A stretch of DNA of 29,045 nt from a virus. Each line of letters starts with the position of its first letter. The stretch's first letter is position 1. The position numbers and the translations under genes are program-made. The stretch covers positions 1 to 29,045 of the IMG/VR virus record IMGVR_UViG_3300045999_008713; one strand, 5' to 3'. This document shows, one piece after another, positions 8,320 to 14,800 of this stretch. Below the pieces are notes generated by a model. The model had not been told where the DNA came from. It searched no databases and worked only from the letters and a program-made list of their open reading frames with translations.

Positions 8320-9115
8320 CTGACTCCTTTAAAATTTTGTGTGCTGTGCCATTGCGCAGTTCATTGACATGAAACTGACCATAGGCCAAATGACAAGCCC
8401 ATTGATAAACTTGATCTTGATCTGGCAACCAAGGGTTGTCAATGGTGGTTAAATCTCTGTTGGCCACTGGATCTGCAGCATTGCAAGGAGCAGTGATATA
8501 GGCAGGTACACCAGCCAGCACTGCTTCAGTGGCTGCTATGCTGTTGTAAACTACCACTGCATGAGCTGTACTCAGCAAGTCTACAAATGGCTCAGCTTCT
8601 CTAACTTGTCGATTCTTGTTGCGATGTCTGATCACAACAGGACGATCAGTGTGGGCTTTGATAGTGGCTAAAGTCTGTTGCAGCCAGTCACTGACAGTGG
8701 TGCCATAGACCACACAGGGTTTTTCTTCTGGCATCACAATGTAGATATTTTGCCCGTGTTGTCTAGGCTTGATTTCAATGTCAAATTGACGCCATCTGTC
8801 GTTGGGTCGACTCACAATGTCGCCGTGTTGAAAATTGTCAGGAACCACACGATGCCACAATTTCCAACCATTGGGGTTGTTAGGACCAGCACGATTGCCA
8901 AAGTATCCTGTGTCCATGTAAAAAAAATCTCTTTGATCTTGCCAACAACGTTTGACAATTTTATGTTTCATTATTCCACGTATGATCAATGGCTGATCAC
9001 TGTCTTCGTAACGCCATGATTCTAACTCAGTGGGCCTAACGTTTTCGCCCTGAGCAAACATGTTTACGTATTCGTCAGTGCCATTTTTGCTGAGATAGAT
9101 CCAGGTCATTGCCAA
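8309..9115 (-). CDS. GT-B-like glycosyltransferase family member 4
   Basis: A 268-residue protein and the closest relative of member 1 (5012-5986). Both contain RGI-K plus a basic segment, then YxDTGYFGN, a RVxxxxxQxxxxI stretch, RPxDR, PVVIRHRNK (here), VVYNSIAATEAVLAGVPAYI, TIDNPWLPDQDQVYQWACHL and QFHVNELRNGTAHKIL. The conserved NSxAAxEAxLAGVP loop suggests a GT-B nucleotide-sugar-binding half. It overlaps its upstream neighbour by 10 nt and its downstream one by 11 nt. It is likely a duplicate that inverted or was recruited into the opposite-strand operon. Confidence 0.65.
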   Translation of the reverse strand: MAMTWIYLSKNGTDEYVNMFAQGENVRPTELESWRYEDSDQPLIIRGIMKHKIVKRCWQDQRDFFYMDTGYFGNRAGPNNPNGWKLWHRVVPDNFQHGDIVSRPNDRWRQFDIEIKPRQHGQNIYIVMPEEKPCVVYGTTVSDWLQQTLATIKAHTDRPVVIRHRNKNRQVREAEPFVDLLSTAHAVVVYNSIAATEAVLAGVPAYITAPCNAADPVANRDLTTIDNPWLPDQDQVYQWACHLAYGQFHVNELRNGTAHKILKESVDA

Positions 9116-9888
9116 TACGTTTCTTTACGTTGCACAATTAGATCTTTGGCTTTACTTTTGCCATGTTGTTTGCGTTTGCCTTTGAGATGGTCAATGTATG
9201 CACCCCAATCGCAGTTTATCAATGGATGTCCCTCGCCGTTGATTAGTCCTGCGCTCCAGTTCAATTCTTTCAACGTAAATTTTTGTCTAACACAGTCAAA
9301 AACATAGCTGTCATGCCATTCGCTGAGAGTGAAAATTCCATTGTCTGCATCATCGTACATGCGCTGGAATTCTGCAAGAAACTTTTGAATTTCAGCTGAC
9401 TGAAGCTGTAGTCCATACAGACCACATTCACTGAATTTGTTGCTGCGTCCAGCATAACATATATCTTTGGCAGGCGGAAAGAAAGTTGTCAAGGCCAAGT
9501 CTGACATAGGGCTGTGACAGACCATGTCTGCATCCATCCAGATCAACCAATCTGATCCACAGTGTTTGGCTGCATGAAATATTGCATAAACTTTGTGCGC
9601 GAATCTCACTGCCTGCCATTTGAATGCTTTGCGTTCACTGCCAGGACCAATGTCACCATTGGCCTTGGGCACGTTGCGCCATTTGTTTTTGAAAGCTACC
9701 AGTTCACTGCTGGTGCTGTGAAAGTCCAAAACTCGTAAATTGGGTGCAGATTCAGACACCACACAGTTTTCGGCATAGACCCATAGTTCAATATTCTTAG
9801 GCCATGTGCTCAAAAAAGTTTTGATCATGCGTTGACCATAGGTATTGTACCCTTCGGTATTGAACGTGGTAACTACAGTGTATTTCAT
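9106..9888 (-). CDS. GT-A glycosyltransferase with DAD motif
   Basis: A 260-residue protein, first gene of the minus operon. The N-terminus MKYTVVTTFN is the beta1 strand of a GT-A fold. The metal-binding DxD is DAD at residues 119-121, in WLIWMDADMV. Later come CGLYGLQL, EWHDSYVFD and LINCDWGAYIDHLKG, acceptor and lid-like segments seen in phage and capsule transferases. The C-terminus is very basic (KGKRKQHGKSKAK), perhaps for contact with an acidic polymer. The start lies only 11 nt from the divergent gene at 9900, with a TAAATA box between them. Confidence 0.8.
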   Translation of the reverse strand: MKYTVVTTFNTEGYNTYGQRMIKTFLSTWPKNIELWVYAENCVVSESAPNLRVLDFHSTSSELVAFKNKWRNVPKANGDIGPGSERKAFKWQAVRFAHKVYAIFHAAKHCGSDWLIWMDADMVCHSPMSDLALTTFFPPAKDICYAGRSNKFSECGLYGLQLQSAEIQKFLAEFQRMYDDADNGIFTLSEWHDSYVFDCVRQKFTLKELNWSAGLINGEGHPLINCDWGAYIDHLKGKRKQHGKSKAKDLIVQRKETYWQ

Positions 9889-9893
9889 AGGGA

Positions 9894-9899
9894 TATTTA
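9894..9899 (-). promoter_or_regulatory. T4-late-like TAAATA box (minus strand)
   Basis: Read on the minus strand, CTAAATA is followed by 5 nt (TCCCT) and then the ATG of the GT-A gene at 9888. This is the same 5-nt spacing as at 3560-3571 and puts the predicted +1 on the start codon. No convincing sigma70 -35 lies upstream. Short motif, moderate support. Confidence 0.4.
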
Positions 9900-10748
9900 G
9901 TGATCAAAACAGTGGCCTATTTTCCTTTGCAAGCAGCATTAAATTCCACAGCAGTGATGGGCGCGGTGTTGGATGCTATGCGTAAGCAAGGAATAAAAAC
10001 AAAAGAAAATTCTCTTGATTGCGATGCAGTAATCATATGGTCAGTGCTGTGGTACGGTCGCATGTCTGCCAATCAAGCTGTGTACAAACACTACAGGAGT
10101 CAAGGCAAACCGGTGATTGTGATCGAAGTAGGAGCCTTGTATCGTGGCAACACTTGGAAAATTTCAGTAAATCATGTCACAAGAGACGGATATTATGGGC
10201 ACACGCTCAATCTTGACCCAGATCGCCCCCGCCAGCTAAAGATCAGTTTGGCTTATCAGATGCAGTCAAAGTCACACATTGTGATTGCAGCACAACACAA
10301 ACACAGTCTGCAAGTCAGTAACTTGCCCAGTATGGATCAGTGGGTATTGGATACCATTGCACAGGTGCGGCAGCACAGTGATCGGCCAATTCATGTAAGA
10401 CCTCATCCAAGATCTCGATTGCACTTACCGTCATTGCCTGCAGGTATTACAGTAGAACAACCCAGATTGATCAATGGAACCTATGACAGTTACGATATCC
10501 ATTTTGATTGCCATGCAGTGATCAACTACAATTCGGGCCCTGGCATTCAAGCTGCCATAGCTGGCAGCAGACCTGTGGTACATACCAGCAGTTTGGCTTA
10601 TCCAGTTTCAGTAGACATGGCCAACATTGAAAATCCATACGACATTGATCGTGAACAGTGGTTGATTGAAATCTGTCATACTGAATATACACCAGATGAA
10701 CTAAGAGCAGGCACATGGCTAAAAAGAATAGAGTCAGCATTGGCATAG
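9900..10748 (+). CDS. GT-B-like glycosyltransferase family member 5
   Basis: A 282-residue protein starting with GTG (9900). Shared family features are VIEVGALYRGN in place of the DxGYFG element, RDGYYGH, a clear HVRPHPRSR, CHAVINYNSGPGIQAAIAGSRPVV in the loop position, VDMANIENPYDIDREQW and TPDELRAGTW at the end. RPHP plus the NSGPGIQAAxAG loop is the strongest capsule-transferase-like signature of the five. It diverges from the minus operon with an 11-nt gap and overlaps the next gene by 34 nt. Confidence 0.65.
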   Translation: MIKTVAYFPLQAALNSTAVMGAVLDAMRKQGIKTKENSLDCDAVIIWSVLWYGRMSANQAVYKHYRSQGKPVIVIEVGALYRGNTWKISVNHVTRDGYYGHTLNLDPDRPRQLKISLAYQMQSKSHIVIAAQHKHSLQVSNLPSMDQWVLDTIAQVRQHSDRPIHVRPHPRSRLHLPSLPAGITVEQPRLINGTYDSYDIHFDCHAVINYNSGPGIQAAIAGSRPVVHTSSLAYPVSVDMANIENPYDIDREQWLIEICHTEYTPDELRAGTWLKRIESALA

Positions 10749-11452
10749 TAGACTGTGCTTGTGTGATACACGGCACTGGGTACAATTGGATCTATGTTGA
10801 TCATCTGTACAACATGTTGAATCGGTGGTTGCCTGGCGGTGTCAGACTGCATGTTTTTACCGAACAAGAACGACCAGTGCCGCCCCACATGATCAAACAT
10901 GTGTTGGATGATTGGCCAGGTGTGGCTGGACCTAAAAAATCCTGGTGGTACAAATTGCAAATGTTCAATCCAGCACATTATCAAGGCAACTTGTTGTATT
11001 TTGACCTAGATTGTGTGATAGTGGCAGATCTATCATGGATCACTGCTCTGGATACAGCCTATTTTTGGACTTTGAAAGATTTTAAGTATCTGCAACAACC
11101 TGCCTGGAGTCACATGAACAGCAGTGTGATGTGGTGGAACACTGAAAAGTTTGCCTGGGTCTGGGATCAATTCAACCAGCTGGGTAGAGATTCGGTGATT
11201 CGCCGCTGGCACGGTGATCAAGACTTTATCAATGCTACCATTGACCATAATAAGAAAAGATATTTTGATGTTCGACGTTTTCATAGTTGGCGTTGGCAAG
11301 CCTGGAACGGTGGCATGAACTTTCAAAGTCGAAAACACAACGCACCTGGCCAAGGCACACGCATTGCACCAGATGTGTGTGCTTTGGTTTTTCACGGTCA
11401 TCCAAAACCTCATCAAATCAATGATCCTGTGATTCAAAATTTTTGGCAATAG
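10715..11452 (+). CDS. GT-A glycosyltransferase with DLD motif
   Basis: A 245-residue protein with MAKKNRVSIGIVDCACVIHG at the start. KSWWYKLQMF (residues 75-84) precedes the DxD motif DLD (97-99) in LLYFDLDCVIV. HGDQDFIN and the closing VFHGHPKPHQ are characteristic of a family of phage and bacterial GT-A proteins in which this final HGxPKPH loop lies near the metal site. The 34-nt overlap with the previous gene means a tight operon; no better start is evident. It ends the glycan island; a new sigma70 promoter follows within 20 nt. Confidence 0.8.
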   Translation: MAKKNRVSIGIVDCACVIHGTGYNWIYVDHLYNMLNRWLPGGVRLHVFTEQERPVPPHMIKHVLDDWPGVAGPKKSWWYKLQMFNPAHYQGNLLYFDLDCVIVADLSWITALDTAYFWTLKDFKYLQQPAWSHMNSSVMWWNTEKFAWVWDQFNQLGRDSVIRRWHGDQDFINATIDHNKKRYFDVRRFHSWRWQAWNGGMNFQSRKHNAPGQGTRIAPDVCALVFHGHPKPHQINDPVIQNFWQ

Positions 11453-11467
11453 ACAAAGCCAAATTGA

Positions 11468-11497
11468 TTGACCAATGAGCAGATGGTGTAGTACAAT
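11468..11497 (+). promoter_or_regulatory. Sigma70 promoter, leaderless start for the GGCT-like gene
   Basis: -35 TTGACC at 11468-11473, an 18-nt spacer, then -10 TACAAT at 11492-11497. Six nt later is the ATG at 11504, so the expected +1 is the A of the start codon and no Shine-Dalgarno sequence is possible. It sits in the only gap after the glycan island. Confidence 0.72.
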
Positions 11498-11503
11498 GTT
11501 GCG

Positions 11504-11911
11504 ATGCTGTACTTTGCATATGGAATGAATACCAACCAATCTGGTATGACCCAGCGCTGTCCTGGCGCACTGAGTATGGGTGCAGCTCGATTGTTAAATC
11601 ACGGTTTTAGATTTGCCGTGCATGCTGACGTGGTACCCTGTGATGACAGTTGGGTAGACGGTGTGCTGTGGAGTATAGATCAGCATCACCTACACAGTCT
11701 TGACCGCCTAGAAGGCTATCCATGGTATTACGACCGCCGAGAACTGGCAGTACAACATCAGGGCCGCACTGTGATGGCTCACTGTTATATCATGCAGCCA
11801 GGTGTGGCCAATGCGCAGCCCACGCAACAGTATCTTGACACTGTGGTAGAAGGCTACAGACAACATGGCGTGCCCACTGATCAACTGTACAACTTTTTAT
11901 ATTCGTTGTAA
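11504..11911 (+). CDS. Gamma-glutamylcyclotransferase-like (AIG2/GGCT fold) protein
   Basis: A 135-residue protein of the GGCT/AIG2 superfamily. The start YFAYGMN (residues 3-9) is the family's substrate-binding YGxN loop. LDRLEGYPWYY places the expected catalytic acid at Glu70. VDGVLWSI (about 51-58) is the barrel strand before it. Family members cleave gamma-glutamyl amines, peptides or glutathione, or serve as maturation enzymes; the phage substrate is unknown. It is transcribed from its own sigma70 promoter and appears to be a single-gene unit between the glycan island and the next promoter. The predicted mRNA is leaderless. Confidence 0.85.
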   Translation: MLYFAYGMNTNQSGMTQRCPGALSMGAARLLNHGFRFAVHADVVPCDDSWVDGVLWSIDQHHLHSLDRLEGYPWYYDRRELAVQHQGRTVMAHCYIMQPGVANAQPTQQYLDTVVEGYRQHGVPTDQLYNFLYSL

Positions 11912-11924
11912 ATCTGCCACACGG

Positions 11925-11953
11925 TTGACTGTTAATTGTGGCGATGCTACAAT
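11925..11953 (+). promoter_or_regulatory. Sigma70 promoter, leaderless start for small membrane protein
   Basis: -35 TTGACT at 11925-11930, a 17-nt spacer, -10 TACAAT at 11948-11953, then 6 nt and ATG at 11960. The spacing is the same as at the other leaderless-type promoters in the window. Confidence 0.72.
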
Positions 11954-11959
11954 CACAGC

Positions 11960-12202
11960 ATGAAAGGAAAATTCAATATGAACTTGAAAGTCAAAGCTTT
12001 GTTGTTGACCCTGGGTGCCCTGGGTGGCAGTGTAGTGGCAGCCCTAGCCACTGTGGAAATTATAAAGATGATCAGTATTGATCTGCTGCCCTGGATGGGC
12101 GTAGGGTTTTTGATGATCATGGCCGTTTATGTTCTTTATAACATGATCTTGGGTCAGCTGCAAGACCAGGCCAAAATCCAGCAAATGATCGAAGAAAAAT
12201 AA
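11960..12202 (+). CDS. Small two-helix membrane protein
   Basis: An 80-residue protein from the ATG at 11960 (74 residues from the ATG at 11978). Two hydrophobic helices are visible: ALLLTLGALGGSVVAALATV near the N-terminus, and LLPWMGVGFLMIMAVYVLYN in the middle. A short charged amphipathic tail ends EEK. There is no recognisable family. The 11960 ATG is at the predicted +1 of its promoter, while 11978 has an AAAGGA ribosome site about 10 nt upstream, so either or both could be used. Likely an inner-membrane protein of the infected cell; function unknown. Confidence 0.6.
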   Translation: MKGKFNMNLKVKALLLTLGALGGSVVAALATVEIIKMISIDLLPWMGVGFLMIMAVYVLYNMILGQLQDQAKIQQMIEEK

Positions 12203-12232
12203 CAAAAACAGTGGCAAAAAGCCACACAAAAC

Positions 12233-12264
12233 GGCGGGTTAATTTGGTTGACCATTAATTCGCC
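12233..12264 (+). promoter_or_regulatory. Inverted repeat spanning the -35 of the AAA promoter (possible operator)
   Basis: GGCGGGTTAAT (12233-12243) and ATTAATTCGCC (12254-12264) pair over 11 positions with two G-T pairs, and the -35 hexamer lies in the 10-nt centre. A repressor dimer site or a leader hairpin of read-through transcript would both fit. A small GTGGC/GCCAC hairpin (12211-12225) lies just upstream without a T-run. Confidence 0.4.
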
Positions 12265-12276
12265 ATTTGCTATAAT
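12248..12276 (+). promoter_or_regulatory. Strong sigma70 promoter for the AAA+ ATPase unit
   Basis: TTGACC at 12248-12253, a 17-nt spacer and a perfect TATAAT at 12271-12276. Unlike the other sigma70 promoters here it leaves a leader of about 36 nt (predicted +1 near 12283) with a strong Shine-Dalgarno, TAAAGGAG at 12305-12312, six nt before the ATG at 12319. This is the best-equipped expression signal in the window. Confidence 0.85.
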
Positions 12277-12318
12277 AGATGCATAGTAAGAAACAACCGC
12301 ACACTAAAGGAGCCAACC

Positions 12319-13341
12319 ATGAGTGCAATTCGAGTCATCAACGGTAACTACCGCGGCACCCCTGTCATTGACACTGTGTTTGAACTGGTGTCAGGTTTTC
12401 AAACTGGTGCTCGTGGCGGCTATGTCACTGTCAAAAACAACGGCATCTTCCCTAAGTGCCCTGAAACGATCCGAGTGCGAGTTGAAGATATTTCGGATAT
12501 CGAGTACACTACCCCAATGACACAAGAAAACACTGTGAAATTTGAAAAGCCTGCGGCTGCGGCCGAAACTGATGAGCAGGCCATGGATCGTATCCGTGAG
12601 CGTTTTGAAATCCTGCAAGAAATGACCAAGGCCTGTGTCAGTGGTGACATTCGTGCCATGATTGTGTCGGGCCCTCCTGGCGTGGGCAAGAGCTACGGTG
12701 TCGAGCAAGAAATTGACAAGGCCTGTTTGTTTGACAAGCTGGCCAACAAACGACTTCGCGCTGAAGTTGTCAAAGGCTCAGCCACTCCCATCGGCCTGTA
12801 TCAAACTCTGTACAAATACAGTGACTCCAACTGTGTGGTTGTGTTCGACGACTGCGACAGCATCCTGCTGGATGACGTGGCACTGAACCTGCTGAAAGGC
12901 GCACTGGACTCAGGCAAGAAGCGCAAAATTTCTTGGTTGAGCGAGAGTTCCACTCTGCGTCGCGAAGGCATCCCAGATCAGTTTGAGTTCAAAGGTTCGG
13001 TGATTTTCATCACCAACTTGAAGTTCGACACCATGAAGAGCCAGAAGCTGCGCGATCACTTGGATGCACTGCAAAGCCGCTGCCACTACTTGGATCTGAC
13101 CTTGGACACCATGCGTGACAAGCTCTTGCGTATCCGGCAGATTGCCAAAGATGGCGTGCTGTTCGCAGACTATGATTTTGAGCCTGCTGTGCAAGACGAC
13201 ATCATTGACTTCATGAATGTCAACAAAGATCGTCTGCGTGAAGTCAGCCTGCGCATGGCACTGAAGATTGCGGATCTGCGCAAACTCAGTGTGATGAACT
13301 GGAAGCGCCTGGCCGAGACCACTTGCATAAAGGCAGCTTAA
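12319..13341 (+). CDS. AAA+ ATPase
   Basis: A 340-residue protein. Residues 1-about 70 form a beta-rich N-terminal domain (GARGGYVTVKNNG, IRVRVEDISD). The AAA+ core follows with Walker A GPPGVGKS (118-125) and Walker B VVVFDD (173-178), with sensor-1-like IFITN after GSVI. SRCHYLDL may include an arginine-finger or sensor-2-type residue. It does not look like gp44 clamp loader, lacking the usual N-terminal entry and Zn or C-terminal collar pattern; it resembles the ATPases of uncertain role found in many phages and plasmids. It is followed after 1 nt by a small membrane protein and then an intrinsic terminator. Its codon use looks richer in GC-ending codons than the radical SAM genes. Confidence 0.85.
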   Translation: MSAIRVINGNYRGTPVIDTVFELVSGFQTGARGGYVTVKNNGIFPKCPETIRVRVEDISDIEYTTPMTQENTVKFEKPAAAAETDEQAMDRIRERFEILQEMTKACVSGDIRAMIVSGPPGVGKSYGVEQEIDKACLFDKLANKRLRAEVVKGSATPIGLYQTLYKYSDSNCVVVFDDCDSILLDDVALNLLKGALDSGKKRKISWLSESSTLRREGIPDQFEFKGSVIFITNLKFDTMKSQKLRDHLDALQSRCHYLDLTLDTMRDKLLRIRQIAKDGVLFADYDFEPAVQDDIIDFMNVNKDRLREVSLRMALKIADLRKLSVMNWKRLAETTCIKAA

Positions 13342-13342
13342 A

Positions 13343-13558
13343 ATGGAAAAAATTGCAGTAATTGTTGGTGCAGTTGTGTTGGGTCTAGCAACGTTGGTAT
13401 TGATTAGTTTTTTGCTGAGCTGGCCTGTGTACATGTTGTGGAACGGGTGCTTGGTGGGTGCTGTGGCAGGTGTTAGTGAAGTCACCTGGTTGCAGGCCTG
13501 GGGCTTGACAATACTGTGTGGCTTTTTGTTCAAGACCACAGTCAACACAAAAGAATGA
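13343..13558 (+). CDS. Small membrane protein with two TM helices
   Basis: A 71-residue protein. Helix 1 is AVIVGAVVLGLATLVLISFL, then SWPVYMLWN. A second hydrophobic stretch LQAWGLTILCGFLF ends near residue 64. The pattern SWPVY-LWN...TWLQAWGL...CGxLFK is recurrent among small phage membrane proteins, but no function is known to me. It starts 1 nt after the AAA gene stop and shares its promoter, so it may be a membrane partner for that ATPase. The transcript ends at the terminator 55 nt downstream. Confidence 0.75.
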   Translation: MEKIAVIVGAVVLGLATLVLISFLLSWPVYMLWNGCLVGAVAGVSEVTWLQAWGLTILCGFLFKTTVNTKE

Positions 13559-13572
13559 GACTTTAAAGTTTT

Positions 13573-13605
13573 CCTGGGCATTCAAACGGTTGGCTCCGGC
13601 CCAGG
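13573..13605 (+). other. Stem-loop preceding the terminator
   Basis: CCTGGGC (13573-13579) pairs with GCCCAGG (13599-13605). Inside, CGG (13587-13589) pairs with CCG (13596-13598) directly beneath, with a 7-nt bulge. It could protect the 3' end of the transcript or be part of a small RNA with the terminator just after it. Structure seen, role unknown. Confidence 0.45.
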
Positions 13606-13612
13606 CTTTTGA

Positions 13613-13638
13613 CAGGCACTTTGGTGCCTGTTTTTTTA
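13613..13638 (+). terminator. Rho-independent terminator
   Basis: Perfect 7-bp stem CAGGCAC/GTGCCTG closing a TTTG loop, followed at once by seven T residues and a further T-rich stretch to about 13650. It ends the AAA/membrane-protein unit and isolates it from the radical SAM genes at 13676. Confidence 0.9.
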
Positions 13639-13675
13639 TTTGTTCTTTTTGGTGGTTGTCCCAGTTAAATAAAAC

Positions 13676-14800
13676 ATGCCTTTTTGTTACGCACCATGGA
13701 CCAACATTGATATCAGTCCGCAGGGCGAAATTTCTCCATGCTGTAAATTTCAAATGTCGGCGCATGACAGCAAGTTCAATGTTCAAACTCATTCTTTGAC
13801 TGAATATTTTGACAGTGATTTTCTTTCTTCGGTGAAAGAAGCCATGGAACAACACCATTGGCCCAAAGGATGTGAGCGTTGTAAAATAGAAGAACAGCAT
13901 AGCATACCCAGTAAACGGCTATTGGATCGTGAACGGTGGAGTCAACAGTATCAAGATTGGGATAAAAACAGCAACGGCTGCATTACCGCCAGCGTGGCCT
14001 TTGGTAATACTTGCAATCTCAAATGTATCACTTGCAGCAGTTACAGCAGCAGTAAATGGCACAAAGAATCCATGGCTATTGCCGGAGTTGCCCACAGCAC
14101 AGTCAAATTTTATCAGAAAGATTTTGTTGACCAACTGGTCACTCATGCTCCCAAGTTAATTCATCTTGACATCCCCGGCGGGGAGCCGCTGTTGTCTGGA
14201 GTGCCAGATCAGCACAGATTACTGCAACATTACATTGATTCTGGGCAAGCTCAAAACATGACGTTGCATTACACTACCAATGCCACAGTGTTTCCTGACC
14301 CACAATGGTGGCAACTTTGGCAGCATTTTGCCAAAGTTGAAATACAACTCAGCATAGATGGGTTGGACAAGCACTACCAATACATTAGATTTCCTGCATC
14401 GTGGTCTACTTTGCTGACCGTCATTGACCAGTATCTTGCAATGCCAAAATGCAATGTAAACCTTGCTGTGAGTCACACCGTCAGTGCCTACAATATTTTT
14501 TACTTGGATGAATTTGTCAGTTGGTGTTCCAAAACAGGTTTGCCCGAACCTTGGTTGGGAAGAGTTCACAATCCAGTACACATGAGGCCAACTGTTTGGC
14601 CCAGGTTGACACGCGAAAAAATTATTGCTAAACTACGCAATAGTTCATGGCCTTTCATGCAAGCATGGATATCGTTGTTGGAAACCAGCGATGATTCGCA
14701 ATGGTATTCATTGTTTTGCAGTAGAGTTAGAAAACATGATCAGTATCGATCACTGTGCTTTGAATCAGTATTTCCAGAAATGGCATCATGGATCCCTTGA
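13676..14800 (+). CDS. Twitch-type radical SAM protein, class B (copy 1)
   Basis: A 374-residue radical SAM protein. The SAM/[4Fe-4S] motif CNLKCITC gives Cys113, Cys117 and Cys120. IPGGEPLLSG is the GGE motif and IQLSIDGLDKHYQYIRF lies in the barrel. The N-terminus FCYAPWTNIDISPQGE followed by PCCKF, and KGCERC near 65-69, are the extra cysteines of the twitch group. Class B (FC...CC, about 373 aa) includes this protein and the one at 26261. It begins 38 nt after the terminator; an AT-rich TAAATA box ends 4 nt before its ATG, a possible late-type promoter one nt off the spacing seen elsewhere. Substrate unknown. Confidence 0.85.
   Translation: MPFCYAPWTNIDISPQGEISPCCKFQMSAHDSKFNVQTHSLTEYFDSDFLSSVKEAMEQHHWPKGCERCKIEEQHSIPSKRLLDRERWSQQYQDWDKNSNGCITASVAFGNTCNLKCITCSSYSSSKWHKESMAIAGVAHSTVKFYQKDFVDQLVTHAPKLIHLDIPGGEPLLSGVPDQHRLLQHYIDSGQAQNMTLHYTTNATVFPDPQWWQLWQHFAKVEIQLSIDGLDKHYQYIRFPASWSTLLTVIDQYLAMPKCNVNLAVSHTVSAYNIFYLDEFVSWCSKTGLPEPWLGRVHNPVHMRPTVWPRLTREKIIAKLRNSSWPFMQAWISLLETSDDSQWYSLFCSRVRKHDQYRSLCFESVFPEMASWIP

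Noticed and set aside
11033-11539. Minus-strand frame opposite the DLD glycosyltransferase
   Set aside because: No motif, and it crosses a sigma70 promoter and the GGCT start.
12211-12225. GTGGC/GCCAC hairpin as a terminator
   Set aside because: Only 5 bp with an A5 loop and no T-run afterwards.
12910-13581. Long minus-strand frame under the AAA+ gene
   Set aside because: Antisense shadow of a well-supported gene and its terminator region.
13666-13671. TAAATA before the class B radical SAM gene as a clear promoter
   Set aside because: Spacing is 4 nt, not 5, and it lies in AT-rich post-terminator sequence; only weak support.
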